This document shows, piece by piece, positions 8,376 to 19,343 of a stretch of 35,522 nucleotides of DNA. Location: contig JADGJL010000171.1 of the NCBI GenBank assembly GCA_027600665.1, positions 1 to 35,522 on the forward strand, given 5' to 3'. This stretch comes from Irineochytrium annulatum. Taxonomy: Eukaryota > Chytridiomycota > Chytridiomycetes > Chytridiales > Chytridiaceae. Below the pieces are notes generated by a model. That model was not told the DNA's origin. It saw only the letters and a list, made by a program, of their open reading frames with translations, and made no database searches. Every line of letters starts with the position of its first letter. Positions within the stretch are counted from its first letter, which is position 1. The translations under genes and the position numbers were made by a program.

Positions 8376-11300
8376 TTACCTGGCTTCGTCCACCGTATCT
8401 CCCGCACCGTATGAATTCGAAAGATCAAGAGGGGGCTGCGCAAGAGCAAAATTAGTAAATAAAAAGAATCGCGGTCCGCAGTACCGTCTCAGAGCTCTTC
8501 TCGTCTTTCTTTTCTGCCTACGAAAGCGTTTTAATAGGGACGATGTTACGTGAACCAAACTTACCGCTGCGCCACCCTGCTGTTCCCGCCGCTCCTTAAC
8601 GATTTGCATGTACTTCTGCATCAACGGATCGTTCTCGATCGCGTCCAACTTCCTCGTCTTCTCCTCCTCTTCCTCCCTTTGTTTCCTCTCCTCCGCGTCC
8701 TCCACCTCCCTCCGCCTCCGTTCCTCCTCCATTTCAACCTCTCGCCGCTCCTTCTCAACGCGCGCAGCTACCTCTTCCGCCTCCCGGAGCCTCCTGTCCT
8801 CGGTCTCCTTCTCCCTCACCTGCCGCTGAGCCTCGGCCGCCCTCCGATTAAGCTCATCCCGCTCCCGCGCCATCCGCTCCAACTCCACCCGCTCCCTTGC
8901 CCGACGGTCCGCCTCACGCCGCTCGTCCGCCTCGCGCTCCAGCCGAATGCGCTCCCGCTCCTCGGCCTCCCGGTCGGCCCTAGCGCGCTCCCGCTCGTCC
9001 GTTTGCTCATCCTCCGGGCTTTCGCGCTCTGCCTTGCCCCCGCGCTGGTCTCTAATATGGTCCGCCTTGTCAGCACCCCGTCGGTCGCGGTCGTTCTCGC
9101 GGAGAGGCAGAGATTTGGCCAGCGAGCTCGTCGGCGAGACCGTGAGCGGCGATTGGTTTGCGCGCGGCGGCGTGGCCGTATCGGCGACCGAGTGCCGGAC
9201 CGCCGCGGCAGGCGCGCGCTTTTTGCCCCTGATAGACGGCGGCGGTGACGAAGCCGCGGACGAGGCTGCGGAACGTGCGCGGACGCCTTGCTTGACGTGT
9301 GCTTTACGTGACGATTCTCCCTTCGCAACGGGCGGTGGGTCGGCGTCGGCCGATGCGGACGCGAAAGAAGACATAACGTCTTCGACGAAGCCGGAGCCCA
9401 GACCCTCGACGACAGGCAAGGGCATTCGGGTGTTCTCCTGTCCTTGCGCGTTATCGGAGCGACGACGTTGTTGAGCGGGTGTTTGTTTCGGATGAGTGAG
9501 TTGTTGGAAGATCTGCTGCTGTTGCATAATCTCTGCTTGCTGTTGTTGGATTTGCTCTTGCTGCAGCTGAACTTGCTGCTCGTACGCCATCCGGTGACCT
9601 CCCATATGGTTGGTTGGCGACGGACCCCCGCTCCTGTACGCATTCGGACTAGCTCGATGAGGCGAAGTCACCGGGAACGGTACAAAGGCTCCCTGTGGTC
9701 CACCAAATGTCGAATTGGAAGCCATGGACGGGTCTCTTGGCACCCAATCCCACGCGGAAGCATCATATCGCCGCCGCTCGATCTCGTACTCTCTCGGATC
9801 CAAACCAGCCAAACCGGCTGATCGTAAAAGCTCAGACCGGTCCATTGGCGGCAGCGCTATAGTGGGATCCTCCAAGTGAGTCGGTGACGGCATCCCTCTC
9901 GGTGGACTGGGTTCGTAGTGGTGACGACTGGAATCAAAAGGCTGCGGAATGGGGCGCGAGATTGATATTGGCACCCGGTGGTACGGCGCAGGGGATTGAT
10001 AGGATGGTGAGTTGTATAAATGATCTGGCGCGTGGGATAGTGATCGCATTGCAGCATCCGGCTCGTACGGATCCGGCAAGAACGTACTGAAATCATCAGA
10101 AATTCGGGTGCATCAAGAATACAAACTGTCTGGATCCCGCTAGGCCTTTGATCGCTTCACCTAACTGTTTCGTATCGGTTCCCATCGCTGGAAATTCCTT
10201 CCGTCAACGATAACTACCAAAGATTGCGATTACCTGCACGAGTTTGGTGCAGGGCGAGGCGAAGGTCGGCAATCTCTCGCTGATATTCCTTGCACTTCAG
10301 GACCGCCTCGTCGTACTTATTTTGCAACCCGTCGCTCCTGTTCAACTAATCACCGTTATAAGACCTTCATGAAAACGCTGAATAACCTCCGCTTCGAGGG
10401 TTTGAGTAAGCCCCGAACATTCCTTTTTCCACTTCTCTTCTCTCCGCCTAAGCCTCAGAAGTTCCTTTTGCACCTCGTCGTTAGGACCTATCATTTTCTT
10501 CAAAAGCTCTTGATATTCTGACACAAATTAGACTTGTGCCTGATAGGAATTGCTGGTACCTTCCTGGCGCCTGTTAGCTGCATTCTCGGCATCGACCAAG
10601 TTCCTAATACTCGCTCAGACTATGCAACAAAAGCAGAGCGTGTAGGTAAAGATGTACCTTTTAAGACTTTGAATTTCAAACTCAACCGTTGACGAGCTCT
10701 TCTGGGACGCAACCTGCAGCCGCAACCCCTTTGACTCATGAATGGCCTCATCACGCGCGTGGACAGCTGCCTCTAACGCAGCCTTTGTTTGCGCAAGAGC
10801 GAGCTTCATCTCCTCAAACTCGTTTTGAGAGGCTTTTACTTGCTCCATCATATGCTCCACAGCCTTAGCCCGCTCCTGCAGGACAACTCTATCCGCTAGG
10901 CGCGAGCATTAGCGTCTGCCTTAAACTGTAAGCTTACTCTCGACCCGAGCCTTCTCTAATTCGGCGTGTTGTAATATGTTGGCATGCTCGACATTAAGAT
11001 CAATCTTGTACTGAGCCATAGCCTCCTGCATCTTCATCGTGTACCGGTCCTTAAATGCGTTGAGCTCCGAGACCTCATGCCGGGCCTCGTCCAGCCTCCG
11101 CTTCAAAGAGTCCCGCTCCATCTCAAGCGTCTTAACGCCTAGCTCGGCCTCGCTCCGAAGGTTCTTCTCCATCATGATGCTACGATTGCTCTCCTCGAGC
11201 AGTCGTTGCCGAAGCTCGAGGTTGCTTCTTTCAAGTTCCTTTTCTCGCTCAACGAGTTTTTGTGCTTGGAGTTCCTGTGACTGGGCAAGCCGTTCCCGCT

Positions 11301-12423
11301 GTTCCAGCATTTTAGTCTCATAGTCGCCACGAACGTGCGCAAGCTCCGCGATATAATTTTGTCGCTCCTCCATTTTCATGTGGGCCAGTTCGACTTCTTT
11401 AAACCTTGCAAGCTAACAAGTCAGTGATACTCAACGAATAGTTTTGACACCTGTTCGTCCAGTTCATTCTTCAATCGCAGGTCCAGCTCTTGTTGATATT
11501 TTGTCATACGCTGCTCAATCGCCTTCGCCATTGATCTGTTGGATTCCCGGTTTTGGCTGGTGTGCTCATTGTCAAATCGGCGGATTTGAATCTCTAAAAT
11601 TCATATGAGACCACCAAACAGTCAAACAGTAAATATGAGACAGGCAATGTACAATCTCGCCAACTGCTTCATGCGCACATACCTAACAGCTCCTCGTCGT
11701 CCATCTCGGTCTGCACCTCCTTTTCAAAAGATGTGACGTCGCCAACCTTTGAGACCGCCTCGAGTAGCCTTATGATCGTCGCACCTTCAAGTAAGTCAAA
11801 ATCACTGCGTGACGGCCAGGGAAACTCACGTGCATCGCCTGACTTAACCCTCCCTCTCTGTTGTGAAGTTAGCGGGTGTGCAACACGGGGGTTGTGACAA
11901 ACCAGAGTCCGTAAAAAAGTGGACGAGTGATCCATGTGCAGAACGCGCAATATGTCGTCTTCGGCCAGAACCTTTAATGGCACCGCCGTCAGCTCACCAT
12001 TCAGCAGGGAGACCCTCCACCTGTCCAGGGCCTGTAAGCCCGCTCTCCGGCATGAACACCGACAACGTGAATTCATTACCCCGGGCGCGCAGATAGTCGA
12101 CCACAAGGCTATCTACCACCCTCGCCATCAGCTCGCCCGGGCGGCCCAGCGCCGGATCGTCGTCGCCTGCGGACTCCCTCGCCGCGGCTCCATTCCCAAA
12201 GCTTCCCTTAGACCTCCTCCTGATCTCGGAAATGATGTGAGACCGCAGCTGTGACTATTATAGTGGCGTTATATCCTAGGACGCGTAGGGCCCAGGCCAC
12301 CGTCATACCGAAGCCTACCTTCAGTCGATCGCCAACGCCGCTCTTATTCACGGCCTCAACAACTCTCCAGCGAAATTCCTGCCTCGACAACGCATCTGGC
12401 TGAGGCGCCCTCGGCACCGACAT
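8376..12423 (-). CDS. OFD1: OFD1-like centriole / basal-body protein (LisH plus coiled coils)
   Basis: Fifteen exons: 12319-12423, 12021-12248, 11903-11971, 11830-11857, 11683-11784, 11451-11593, 10938-11412, 10658-10895, 10560-10603, 10387-10517, 10234-10345, 10127-10160, 8565-10086, 8485-8517, 8376-8435; 3,324 nt, 1,107 residues, every phase closing. The N-terminus (ALSRQEFRWRVVEAVNKSG) and LisH region (SLVVDYLRARGNEFTLSVF, then MPESGL) match the start of animal OFD1. Long coiled coils follow at about residues 175-560. A large Pro/Ser/Gln-rich part encoded by the 1.5-kb exon comes next, then a second charged coiled coil (about 900-1050). The conserved C-terminal END.PLMQKYMQIVKERREQQ corresponds to the OFD1 ENPLEKYMKII motif. 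OFD1 sits at centriole distal ends and basal bodies and is needed for ciliogenesis. The 34-nt exon at 10127-10160 and the last two exons are the least certain parts. Confidence 0.82.
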
Positions 12424-12881
12424 GATCGCTATGCAATCGCCCAAGTAAGTCCGACTCAACTTGGTGTCAAAGTACCAGCAAACCACCGCAGGTCGAGTGC
12501 AAAGGAACAGCGTGCGCCGCGTGATCCTATGGCCGCAACGCGGCCAAGCACCTGCCCAGCCCATGACCCGCTACGATGATGCGGACTAGGCCGTAAAGAT
12601 TTGTTCCGAGTCGCCCAGCGTGGACCCCTAGGCCGAATCGCCGTCCTCTGATGGCACTTCTGAGTTGATCGCGGGGTATCGCATTCTCGAGCAGTAATCA
12701 AGGTCGTGTCGCCGCGTGGAGTCCCTCCAGATACCAATAGAGGCTTAGCGGCGGCTTGAGCATTCATTCAACAGTGGATTCGTCAAACCTTGGAATGGCA
12801 TCTAGCCAAGGTGGGAGTTTTAGCAGGGCAGGCCTGAGGGCTTTCTCGGCCTCGTCTCTGATCAATACTTAATCTCGTAAT
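12424..12881. promoter_or_regulatory. Divergent intergenic region between the OFD1-like gene and DUS4
   Basis: The two start codons (12423 on minus, 12882 on plus) face away from each other across 458 bp, so this stretch must hold both promoters. I looked for an RFX X-box (GTNRCC-RGYAAC type) for the ciliary gene and did not find a convincing one. No further coding is supported. Confidence 0.5.
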
Positions 12882-14231
12882 ATGCTAGGTGCCCGCATAC
12901 GGGGCTTCGATGCGAAGGAGCACGGGAGCCTTCTGGACGGAGAGGACGATCTCAACGACAACGTCGAGAAGGATGACAGCGCGCAAGCGGTGCTCGACGA
13001 GGAGGACCTAAGGCGGGAGGCAGAGGAGCTGCGGCGGCGGGAGAAGATCCCTGTCAGGAAGTCGGTGCTGGAGCTACTACATGAACGGAAGAGCGCCGGC
13101 GGCTACCTTCGGATAGCAGCGCCGATGGTTAGATACTCCAAGATTGCTTTTAGGGAGGTCGTTCGAATGTTGGTTTGGACGCACCTCTTTGCTGGCTATC
13201 TGGAGTGTTGAGACAATGTTTGTTGAATCAGGTACGACACCGATGTGGCATTCACGCCCATGATCCTGTCGGACGTGTTTAAGAGGTCGAACATTGCTCG
13301 GGAATGTGATTTTACAACGAACGACGGCGACGACCCGTGCATTGTGCAGTTTGCCGCGTCGGAGCCCGAAGATCTTGCCGACGCGACGGAGCTCGTTTCT
13401 CGGTGAGCCGTAATACACTTCTCCATCATCGCGCCGCTCGCTGACGACACATGATTAGCTTTGTGTCAGGTGTCGACCTCAACTGCGGCTGCCCACAGAA
13501 ATGGGCTATTGCGGAGGGCATCGGCTGCCACCTCATGTCACATCCGGAGCTGGTCAAGGAAATGGTTCGCTCGGTCAAAGACCGCTTAGCAGCGTCAGCT
13601 TTCGCAGGTAGGCTGTCGGACGGGTCACTGCCCTCTTGCTCGATAAAGATCCGGATCCACTCCGACATCAAAGAAACCGTCGAGATGGTGAGGAGGGCCG
13701 AGGCCGTCGGTGTGGACTGGATCACGGTGCATGGCCGGACGCGGAGGATGAAGAACACGGAGGCGGTGAGGCTTGACGCGATCAAGACGGTTCGCTCTTC
13801 AACGTGTATCTCGACCTTAATTGGCACCGCAGATCAAGGAATCTGCTCATGTACCCATTTTCGCAAACGGCAGTATTTTCTCATTGTCGGATGCCGATCG
13901 CACCGTTGAGGAAACGGGGTGTGACGGAGTGATGGCGGCGCGAGGGCTGTTGCAGAACCCGGCTTTATTTGCGGGCCATGGTTCTACTCCGCTGGATGCA
14001 ATGAAGGCGTACCTGAAACTAAGGTTAGTAGCAAAACGCATTGCCTGCTCAACTAAGCAAATGGACAGCATTGGATACGGAACGACATTCTTTATCCTGC
14101 ACCATCACCTCATGTACATGCTAGAGAAGGCGATGAGTCGTGCTGAGAAGAAGCGTTTCAATAGCTTGTCGTCTACTGGCGCTGTGGTTGACTACATGGA
14201 GGAGCATTATGGACTTGTTTGGGGCAGTTAG
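12882..14231 (+). CDS. DUS4: tRNA-dihydrouridine synthase, DUS4 type
   Basis: Five exons: 12882-13168, 13232-13402, 13459-13789, 13833-14023, 14069-14231; 1,143 nt, 380 residues, phases closed, stop TAG. After a charged N-terminal extension of about 70 residues rich in Glu/Arg, the FMN TIM barrel starts with YLRIAAPMVRYSKIAFREVV and continues YDTDVAFTPMI. The catalytic-Cys motif is VDLNCGCPQKWAIAEGIG; later motifs are SIKIRIHSD, WITVHGRT and VPIFANGSI with GVMAARGLL. DUS enzymes reduce uridine in the tRNA D-loop with FMN and NADPH; the DUS4 class modifies U20a and U20b. The short C-terminal helical part (LHHHLMYMLEKAMSRAEKK) suits DUS4 rather than DUS1, DUS2 or DUS3. There is a small extra loop (AASAFAGRLSDGSLPS) before SIKIRIH. 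Confidence 0.9.
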
Positions 14232-14359
14232 GGATAGTCATGCAGGCGACAATAGCAACCGGCTCGATCATCTTTACACGCATTTGCTTTTTTTGGTAAT
14301 AATAAATATACAACAGTATTACACGTTGTGCCATAGTTATACGCTCCCTTCTATGAACC

Positions 14360-14470
14360 TCACTCAGCGGCCACTTCCTTCTTCACCAGCCCTTGGATGT
14401 TATTCAAGGCCGCCTTGGTCGACTCCTGGGCCCTCTTCGCTCCATCGACGGCATCCGAAGTTGCCGCCGT
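14360..14470 (-). other. In-frame continuation of the RTT109 tail beyond TGA
   Basis: Directly after the RTT109 stop (14471-14473) the same frame runs open to a second TGA at 14360-14362. It encodes a fourth NIQGLVKKE-type unit preceded by an Ala/Thr/Lys-rich stretch. An intron that removes the TGA is possible: a GTGAAA donor just before the last Lys/Arg cluster and an acceptor at GCGAAG or CCCAG are both phase 0. Confidence 0.5.
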
Positions 14471-15779
14471 TCAACCCGCTTTCCTTTTCACGTGACCCTG
14501 TATGTCGTTCGCCCCCACCGCGCCATCCGTCTTCGTTTTCTTCACTAGTCCCTGCAAATTGTGGACAGCAGGTGCGAGTACCGCCGGCGCCGGCGCCCCA
14601 ACATCGGCCTTCCTCTTCAGTTTACCCTGTAAGTTATGCACGACCGCCGGGGGCGTTGCCGTCCCCAAATTCGTTTCCCCTCGCGGAGGCTCGACCCGCA
14701 CCGACGCGACATTCGGCATGACCTCAACACGGGCCTGCACTCCTAGATTCTCCAACAACGCCTTCACGCGGCCCGTCGACTCCACCGCCAATTCCGCCGT
14801 CGAGAAATCCTCCCCCATCAGAGCCGAAACGACCGACTCCATCGCCTCGCTCGAAACGGCATACCACCCGTTGTCTGCATCCGCCGCGTGATCTTCGGCC
14901 CCAACAGGGCCACCACGCGCCGGCACGTAAGCGCTTAGAAATCCGGCCAGCCGGCCCGACCCGCACTCGCCCGTCGTGGCCAGCACCTCCATGAGATCGC
15001 GGACGGTCGATCGCGCGTCTAGGAGGTCTAGGCCCTTCGTCTTGGCATCATCTGGGAAGCGCGGTACGGCTGTCGTCGCGACGGCGTTCGCGGGGTATGG
15101 GAGGCCCCATGCCCAGGCGACGGATGGCGCGCCGGCGTTGGAACCATTGGGTTTAGGCAGAGCTCGCAGGAGGTCGGCCATCGATCGTTCGCTCTCGCCT
15201 TAAATAATAAAGTCAGGTTTCTCGATTTGCGTGCTGCTGGTCCAGCTACTTACCAGGAACGAACCAGGTAGCCTTCAACGCGGCGTCGTCCTCCTTGGCG
15301 GCGCTGTTCCACCAGCCAACAAGAGACCTCATCCACCACCCCACCAGAGCCCTCTCCTCCAGTTTCCTCTTCCCCTCGGCCTTGGCCGACCTCCCAAACA
15401 GCAGCTGCGGGCGCGCCCTTGCGAAGATGTGAACGCTCATGTGCGCCGAGGCAGCCGCGGCCGTGCGCTGTGATGCAGCGAGGCATGACGCGACAAGGGA
15501 GCGCGACAGGCCCGGGACGGCGAGGTGGCCGGAGGTGTCGATCATCTCTACGTAGACGAGGAGCCGGGGCTTGCCGTCCGGCTCGTCTGTCGGAGGCGGG
15601 AGCGGATACTCGGACACCTTGAGGCCATGCGTAAGAACATCCCTGCCCGCGTCGTCTTTTCTGGCCATGAGCAGGAGGCGAGTGACAGCATTGCGTTTGT
15701 CAACAGTGGGATAGACGGCGATCGCTGACGGGGCCACGACGCGGTAGAGCGTGAGGGGTACTGATGTGGTGAGCGGCAT
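14471..15779 (-). CDS. RTT109: Histone H3 acetyltransferase RTT109
   Basis: Two exons, 15254-15779 and 14471-15198, with a 55-bp intron; 1,254 nt, 417 residues. Fungal Rtt109 acetylates newly made histone H3 (K56 and N-terminal lysines) with the chaperones Asf1 and Vps75. Supporting sequence: LLVYVEMIDTSGHL in the first exon, GWWMRSLVGWWN near its end, and in the second AWAWGLPYPANAVATTAVPR then FPDDAKTKGLDLLDARSTVR and CGSGRLAGFLSAYVP, a familiar Rtt109 block. Length matches the yeast enzyme (436). The tail carries three copies of a short basic repeat: VHNLQGKLKRK, VHNLQGLVKKTK and ANDIQGHVKRK, ending in TGA at 14471-14473. The frame then stays open for 36 more codons and includes a fourth copy (NNIQGLVKKE) before a second TGA at 14360. 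The CCT1 stop codon lies 90 bp upstream on the same strand. Confidence 0.85.
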
Positions 15780-15869
15780 GATGTCCGATACTAAGTAAGG
15801 TTGGTGGAAATGCGATGTAAAGCGTAACTTAATCTGCGGTACTGTATTATTACTTAATTATTACGTAGA

Positions 15870-18133
15870 CTAATGCCCATGAGGATCCTCCTCGCGCTTC
15901 TCCGGTGCAATTTTAATCATATCACTGCAAAGAGTTTAATTAGAGGCGCAAGTGAGCCGAAAAGGCTAGTGAACTCACTCGATGCGCAACAACGCGATGG
16001 CAGCCTCCGTCGCCGCCTTCAACGACTTCACCTTGGACAAAGCCGGCTCCAAAACACCCGCCTTCAGGTTATCCCTGATGGTGCCCTTAATCAAATCAAG
16101 GCCATACCTTCACGACAATACGTGAGTAACCGTTTAAACGACGATAATTTAACAAACCATTTCAGAAGTTTTTTGCTGTCATCCTTCCCGGCATTCTGCG
16201 AGGCGTTGTGATACGCCCTCAGCTTCGAGACGAGGTCGGTCGAATCCTTCGCGGCGTTCACCGCGAGAGTCTTCGGAATAACGAGCATTGCGCTTGCATA
16301 CTCGGCGATTGCCAACTGCTCCCTCGATCCCTATGGAAAAGAATATCAGACTATGATCGTGACGTCAAAACGTTTATGACACGTACAACGGAGGTCGCGA
16401 AATTCTCCAAATAAATAGAAAGCGCCGTCTCAACGCATCCACCGCCGGGGACGACCGTGTTGCTCTCGAGCGTCCTCTTGACCGCGCAGAGGCAGTCGTG
16501 AATGGACCTCTCCATCTCGTCCAGCATATAGTCGTTCGCGCCACGCAGAATGAGCGAGGCCGAGGCGTGGGCCTTCGTGCCCTTGACGAGAATGCACTCG
16601 TCGTCCGAAATGCGCTCCTGCACGACCTCCTCGGCGTAGCCGACATACGAGGGGTCGAAGGTCTCCTCGCCTTCGAGGTTCGCGAGAGTTGAGATGAAGG
16701 TTGCTGCGAGGGAGCGTTACACCTGACGTCCGCACACCGACGCTTACCTCCGGTGGCCTTCGCAATCCGCTTCATATCCTCCTTCTTTACTCTCCGGATC
16801 GCCATGGCGCCAGCCTCGACGAAAAGCTTCAGGCAGAGGTCGTCAATGCCCTTGGTTGTCATTACGACATTTACGCCGGTGGCCAAAATTTTCTTTATCC
16901 GCTCGGTCGTAATTTCAATTTCTCTACATATTTCCGCAAAAGGCATGATCAGCTTCCACGCAATAGGTCGAAGCGGAAATATTTTGACAAACCTTCTGCG
17001 GATGTCCTCGAGCTTATCCGGGTCGTCGATGACGATGTGCACGCCGAGGTTCATGCGGTACTTTTGGAGGTTGATGTCCAAGCAAGCAATCTTTGCATTC
17101 GTCACTTTCGTTGTCAAAGCTACATATAGTGTCATAACAAAATTTTGGAACACGCATCAAACAGTACCTTGTGAGGCAACAGTGCAATTCAAAGCGTACC
17201 CCTTGATGAGTAAACTTTCCTTCACCGACTTGCCATGAGCCTTCAGGATGTTTACGGCGCTGACGGGGTACTTTGACTCTCCCTTCGGGTTGGTGTTCTT
17301 CACCGCCAGCATAGCCTCGACGACCATATTGGAGAAGAATTCGTCGTCACTGATTGACGTGAAAGATGTAAACACATATGACACAATAAGTTAAATCAGG
17401 ATAACTAACGATCCGATAATCTTCGAAGACATGCTCGTCTTCGCGACGTTGATAAGGCATTCCCTCCCGAGCGAGTCCACCTTCGTGGTCATCTGCTCGA
17501 CGATGAACTTCACGGCCTCTTTGCTCGCAAGACGGTAACCGGAGATGATGGTGGTTGGGTGAATTTTATTCTTGACAAGGTCGTTCGCCCTCCGCAGAAG
17601 CTCCGCGGCGATGATAACGACCGAGGTCGTCCCGTCCCCAACCTCCTTGTCCTGCTGCTGCGCCAGCTCCACCAAGACCTTCGCCGCCGGGTGCTCGACC
17701 TCAAGGAGGCGGAGAATCGTCGCGCCGTCGTTCGAAATGGTCACGTCCTAGATTTCCCAAGTAGATACGGATTTCAGAGATATACTCTTAAGAGCTCTGG
17801 CCATTCGCAAGCAGTTGGAGCGGGAGGTGAAATGCAAAGCGCCGACCCATAAGGGTCCACGCTCCATATCATCACCCGAGCGTCGTCGACACTCACGCCA
17901 ATGTCATCCACGAGCATCTTGTCGAGCCCGACGGGTCCCAGGGACGTCTTGATGATGTTGCTGATGGACATGGCCGCGAGGACTGCATTGGAATGCAACG
18001 AGTCAGTCGGAATCCCGCATCGCGGGCGGGAAGCACGGCCGCAATATCGAAGGGCCCCCTACACACCATTTTGGTTGCGAACGTCCGCGCCCGAGGTTCG
18101 CTCGCCACCAAGCAACAGGGCGTTCTGGCTCAT
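15870..18133 (-). CDS. CCT1: Chaperonin TRiC/CCT subunit alpha (CCT1 / TCP1)
   Basis: Ten exons: 18067-18133, 17897-17982, 17410-17747, 17168-17349, 16993-17119, 16748-16923, 16387-16703, 16158-16330, 15979-16107, 15870-15924; 1,650 nt, 549 residues, stop TAG. TRiC/CCT is the cytosolic group II chaperonin that folds actin, tubulin and other proteins, so it is relevant to a tubulin-rich flagellate. The ATPase motifs are intact: [46 protein letters not shown], then [47 protein letters not shown] and [20 protein letters not shown]. The paralogue call rests on alpha-specific pieces such as [24 protein letters not shown] and [11 protein letters not shown]. The first exon encodes [15 protein letters not shown]. 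Family length is about 555, so the model is complete. Confidence 0.95.
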
Positions 18134-18394
18134 GATGGGCGATTGCTCAAAAAGTGTCCGGGATAATGCTGGGCAAAAATGTCACGTCTCTCGCAGAACA
18201 CGCCCTATATTCACTAATGCTTGCTGTCGTCCCAGTCCCGACAACGATAATATTAGGGCGCTGTCTCGTTTAATTCCTTTCTCAGTCCCGGCGTTGGCCA
18301 TGGGAAGTCAGTGGAAGCTGGTACACCAGGCAAGCAGCCTTCCCTTTGGATACTCAATCAAGATCAATGCTTTTGTCGACAATCCACTGGATGG
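18134..18394. promoter_or_regulatory. Presumed CCT1 upstream region
   Basis: This is the 5' flank of CCT1, running up to the end of the weak hypothetical gene. No clear elements or coding are seen. Confidence 0.35.
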
Positions 18395-18848
18395 TTAGCA
18401 ATCTGCCAACACGATTGCCATCTGCCAACGGAACTCCCAATGACTCCACCAACCTTCTTCAGCCAGAATGGTCGACTGTCGAAGGATTTGTTGTGAATCG
18501 TCGATATCTAATATTGAGCTTGGATTGTACGCATATTATTTGACAAACCTCCCGCCTTGTCTGGGCGCGCTCTTGTTGTTCTGTTGGCATTTTCAGTCGT
18601 AGTCGATGTGTTTGGTCTCTGACGTGCCTGGCACTCCATCTTGGTGGGAAGCTGTAACCAGCGGCCAAACCGGACTTCGTCAAGTCGATTGATTCTTCTT
18701 GTAGAAAACTGTTGATGTCCGACAGCAAATGAGCAATAGGATTCAAGCTTCCTGAGGGCGTCGTCATTGAGTAAGAAGTTCGACTTTCAATATGCGGAGG
18801 CTGTTTCATGTCGAGAAATACTCTCGTCGCGCGGCGTTCCATTGGCAA
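18395..18848 (-). CDS. Hypothetical protein (5' end unresolved)
   Basis: Two exons can be supported: 18549-18848 and 18395-18475, joined in phase 0 by a GTTTGT...CGACAG intron of 73 bp; 126 residues if translation starts at 18848. The first exon is open for 100 codons with ordinary protein composition (SLNPIAHLLSDINSFLQEES, then GYSFPPRWSARHVRDQT). The second adds a Trp-rich end, STILAEEGWWSHWEFRWQ. I recognise no domain. The gene may extend upstream: between about 18870 and 18990 another minus-strand frame looks coding (SRRIVSGDELDAGVGSG) and could be spliced to the 100-codon exon, but a TAG in frame near 18990 blocks a simple join. Gene reality is moderately likely; the start is a guess. 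Confidence 0.35.
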
Positions 18849-19099
18849 AGGTAAATATCGTGTGCAACCTTGTTACCAGCCTTTCGCCGCACAGCACTGG
18901 TGCACCACGACCGACGCCTGATCCCACGCCAGCGTCCAACTCATCGCCGCTGACGATCCTTCGGGAGGTGGTGCTGCTGCCATCGGGTCCCTAGAGGATG
19001 CATTCGACAACGGGGTCCACGCATCCGCGGACGGTCTTCATTATTCTTCTTGTGGCTCATGTGGTGAGCACCTTGACCGGCTGGCCCTAACATGAGACG

Positions 19100-19306
19100 A
19101 TGGGCGGCATGCGTTTGCAAGTTGGGCTGGGGCAGGCCTGGCTTGCTGGAGTGGGACGTCATGGAGCGATCGAAACGAGGGTGGAGACGACGGCTTGCGG
19201 GGGAACTTATTACTGCGTTGGAGCTGTCCTCTTCCTTAGAAGAATCCACCCTTCCAGTCCTCTTAGATGCAGAGTTCTGCATGTCAACCATGCGGTCTTC
19301 GCAAGG
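19100..19306 (+). other. Possible first coding exon of the membrane-SH3 gene
   Basis: The exon starting at 19344 needs a phase-0 partner. The only frame that starts with ATG upstream and reaches a GT (GTGATC at 19307) in phase 0 begins at 19100 and ends LHVNHAVFAR, which would run into VLGGAVAGLF. The rest of its translation is unremarkable and could be chance. Confidence 0.3.
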
Positions 19307-19343
19307 GTGATCTCGATCCGTCGCTAAAGCGTTCTTTTTTTAG

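Noticed and set aside
8550..9248. Long plus-strand frame (232 codons) opposite the OFD1-like coiled coil
   Set aside because: It is the antisense of a Glu/Arg-rich exon, which yields Leu/Pro/Ser-rich open frames by composition. No domain, and the minus strand has a full, phase-consistent gene.
12424..12881. RFX X-box upstream of the ciliary genes
   Set aside because: Checked by eye upstream of the OFD1-like, TMEM216-like and PACRG genes; no GTNRCC-RGYAAC palindrome found. A matrix scan would be needed to exclude weak sites.
14471..14473. TGA in RTT109 as selenocysteine or a reassigned codon
   Set aside because: TGA is used as the normal stop in several genes here (TBC, PACRG, eIF4A3). The site is in a basic tail repeat, not a redox motif, and I recognise no SECIS-like hairpin. 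A mutation, small intron or readthrough is simpler.
18860..19000. FKBP-type isomerase fragment on the minus strand
   Set aside because: The string VGSGVGRGAPVLCGERL vaguely recalls the start of an FKBP domain, but the rest of the fold is missing and the frame contains a stop.
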